Source of the DNA: Tabrizicola sp.
Lineage (GTDB): Bacteria > Pseudomonadota > Alphaproteobacteria > Rhodobacterales > Rhodobacteraceae
NCBI RefSeq assembly: GCF_022842145.1
Contig: NZ_JALHQD010000007.1
Location: forward strand, 20,441-84,440
Length of the DNA stretch: 64,000 nt
Direction: 5' to 3'
In this document: piece after piece, positions 62,606-64,000 of the stretch
How positions within the stretch are numbered: position 1 is the first letter of the stretch
How the letters are laid out: each line of letters opens with the position of its first letter
Translations under genes and position numbers: made by a program
Notes under the pieces: model-generated
The model's database searches: none
The model's input: only the letters and a program-made list of their open reading frames with translations
Told to the model about the DNA's origin: nothing

Positions 62606-64000
62606 TGTATATCGGGCTGGACCTCGGGACCTCGGGTCTGAAGGGCATTCTCATCGGCGAGGACCAGACGGTCCTTGCCGAGGCGACTGCCCCCCTGACC
62701 GTGCAGCGCCCGCATGAAGGGTGGAGCGAGCAGGCCCCGTCCGACTGGATTTCCGCGGCCGAGACGGTGTTCGACCGGCTTGCGGCGCAGAAACCGCTGG
62801 GACAGGTACGCGGCATCGGGCTTTCGGGTCACATGCACGGCGCGACCCTTCTGGACGCCAGCGACGAGGTCCTGCGCCCCTGCATCCTGTGGAACGACAC
62901 CCGCAGTCATGAGGAAGCCGCCGAGCTGGACGGCGACCCGATGTTCCGCCGCCTGACCGGCAACATCGTGTTCCCGGGCTTTACGGCGCCGAAGCTGATG
63001 TGGGTCGCCCAGCACGAACCCGCGATCCGCGAGCGGGTGGCGAAGGTGCTGCTGCCGAAGGACTACCTGCGGCTTTGGCTGACCGGAGAGCATGTCGGCG
63101 AAATGTCCGATGCCGCCGGGACGGCTTGGCTGGACACGGCCAAGCGCGACTGGTCGGATGAGCTGTTGCAGGCCACTGGCCTTGACCGCAGCCATATGCC
63201 GAAGCTGGTCGAAGGCTCGCAAGTCTCGGGCTATCTGCGCGATGCGCTGTCGGCCCGCTGGGGCTTGCCGAAGGGCGTGGTCGTGGCCGGGGGCGGCGGC
63301 GACAACGCGGCCTCGGGCGTTGGCGTGGGCGTCGTGCGGGCGGGGGAGGCGTTTGTCTCGCTTGGCACCTCGGGCGTTCTCTTTGCGGCGAACGACGGCT
63401 ACCAGCCCGATCCGGCGACAGCGGTGCATACTTTCTGCCACGCGTTGCCGAATACCTGGCATCAGATGGGCGTGATCCTGGCCGCGACCGATGCGCTGAA
63501 CTGGTATGCCAATCTGATCGGCACCGATGCGGCCCGGCTGACCGGGGAACTCGGCGATCTGCAAGCCCCCGGCAGGACCCTGTTCCTGCCTTACCTTGGT
63601 GGTGAACGGACGCCCCTGAACTCGGCCACCGTGCGGGGCGCCTTCACGGGCCTTGAACATGCGACCGACCGCAAGGCTGCCACCCGCGCCGTGCTGGAGG
63701 GTGTCACCTTCGCCATCCGCGACAGCCGCGATGCGCTGGCTGCGACGGGCACGCGGCTGCAGCACCTGCTGGCTGTCGGGGGTGGATCGAAGTCGGACTA
63801 CTGGCTGAAGCTGATCGCCACCGCGCTGGATTGCCCGGTCCAGCTACCCGTTGCCGGGGACTTCGGTGGTGCCTTCGGGGCCGCTCGCCTTGGCCTGATG
63901 GCCGCGACCGGTGCCGGTGCCGAGATCGCCACGCTGCCGCAGATCGCCCGCATCATCGACCCCGATCCGTCCCTCAAGGATGCCTTCGACGCGGGCCATG
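62605..64000 (+). CDS. xylB: Xylulokinase XylB, 3' end outside window
   Basis: 465 codons visible; the gene runs off the right edge. FGGY-kinase motifs: [63 protein letters not shown] and AVGGGSKSDYWLKLIA. It phosphorylates D-xylulose to enter the pentose phosphate pathway. Coupled translation to xylG places it in the xylFHGB operon and supports xylose as the transported sugar. XylA is not in the window and may follow. Confidence 0.94.
   Translation, partial: MYIGLDLGTSGLKGILIGEDQTVLAEATAPLTVQRPHEGWSEQAPSDWISAAETVFDRLAAQKPLGQVRGIGLSGHMHGATLLDASDEVLRPCILWNDTRSHEEAAELDGDPMFRRLTGNIVFPGFTAPKLMWVAQHEPAIRERVAKVLLPKDYLRLWLTGEHVGEMSDAAGTAWLDTAKRDWSDELLQATGLDRSHMPKLVEGSQVSGYLRDALSARWGLPKGVVVAGGGGDNAASGVGVGVVRAGEAFVSLGTSGVLFAANDGYQPDPATAVHTFCHALPNTWHQMGVILAATDALNWYANLIGTDAARLTGELGDLQAPGRTLFLPYLGGERTPLNSATVRGAFTGLEHATDRKAATRAVLEGVTFAIRDSRDALAATGTRLQHLLAVGGGSKSDYWLKLIATALDCPVQLPVAGDFGGAFGAARLGLMAATGAGAEIATLPQIARIIDPDPSLKDAFDAGH

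Noticed and set aside
1..64000. CRISPR arrays, insertion sequences, phage or toxin-antitoxin genes
   Set aside because: No regularly spaced direct repeats, transposase-like proteins or phage modules were found on reading both strands.

Overview
The window is GC-rich, almost wall-to-wall coding DNA from an alphaproteobacterium, most likely a member of the Rhodobacterales (Rhodobacter, Paracoccus or Gemmobacter type). The evidence is the RpoE/ChrR singlet-oxygen pair with TGATCC-type promoters, a COQ9 gene beside rpsU, a DUF1013/TrcR regulator, a clade I nos cluster with nosX, and a NasT/NasS-controlled nitrate assimilation operon. I see no transposase, integrase, phage gene or CRISPR array. 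It reads as core-type chromosome with metabolic islands.

Layout. 1-3.2 kb: divergent singlet-oxygen stress locus (DUF1365 protein and FAD oxidoreductase on the minus strand; rpoE-chrR on the plus strand). 3.2-6.7 kb: HutD-like protein, rmuC, mutL. 6.9-8.2 kb: SbtA-type bicarbonate transporter with a PII-like partner. 8.2-10.9 kb: XRE-cupin regulator divergent from a class III aminotransferase and a ProC-like reductase, a pair of unknown substrate. 11-21.5 kb: housekeeping and catabolic genes (acyl-CoA dehydrogenase, Sua5/TsaC, MscL, a YedZ/MsrQ-like protein, alanine dehydrogenase with its Lrp regulator, TetR, bS21, COQ9, quinone oxidoreductase, RNase T2, TrcR).

21.7-30.3 kb holds nosRZDFYLX, the last step of denitrification, behind an FNR/NnrR-like box. 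It is followed directly by nasT-nasS and, beyond a leader with a strong terminator hairpin, nrtA-nrtB-nrtCD (fused tandem ATPases)-nirB-nirD-nasA, which take up nitrate and reduce it to ammonium. A tRNA-Leu(CAG), an NDUFA9-like protein and uppP follow. gltD and gltB (44.4-52.3 kb) then turn the ammonium into glutamate, although three small genes lie between them.

52.3-64 kb: a small cysteine-containing conserved protein, an aldo/keto reductase, a YihY protein, and a D-xylose-type sugar locus. The sugar locus has a GH3 glycosidase and a ROK repressor on the minus strand, then two tandem xylF paralogues, xylH, a single-domain xylG and xylB (cut by the window edge). A 19-bp identical element precedes both xylF genes. 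The first xylF ends at its own terminator, so the two binding proteins look like separately transcribed members of one regulon.
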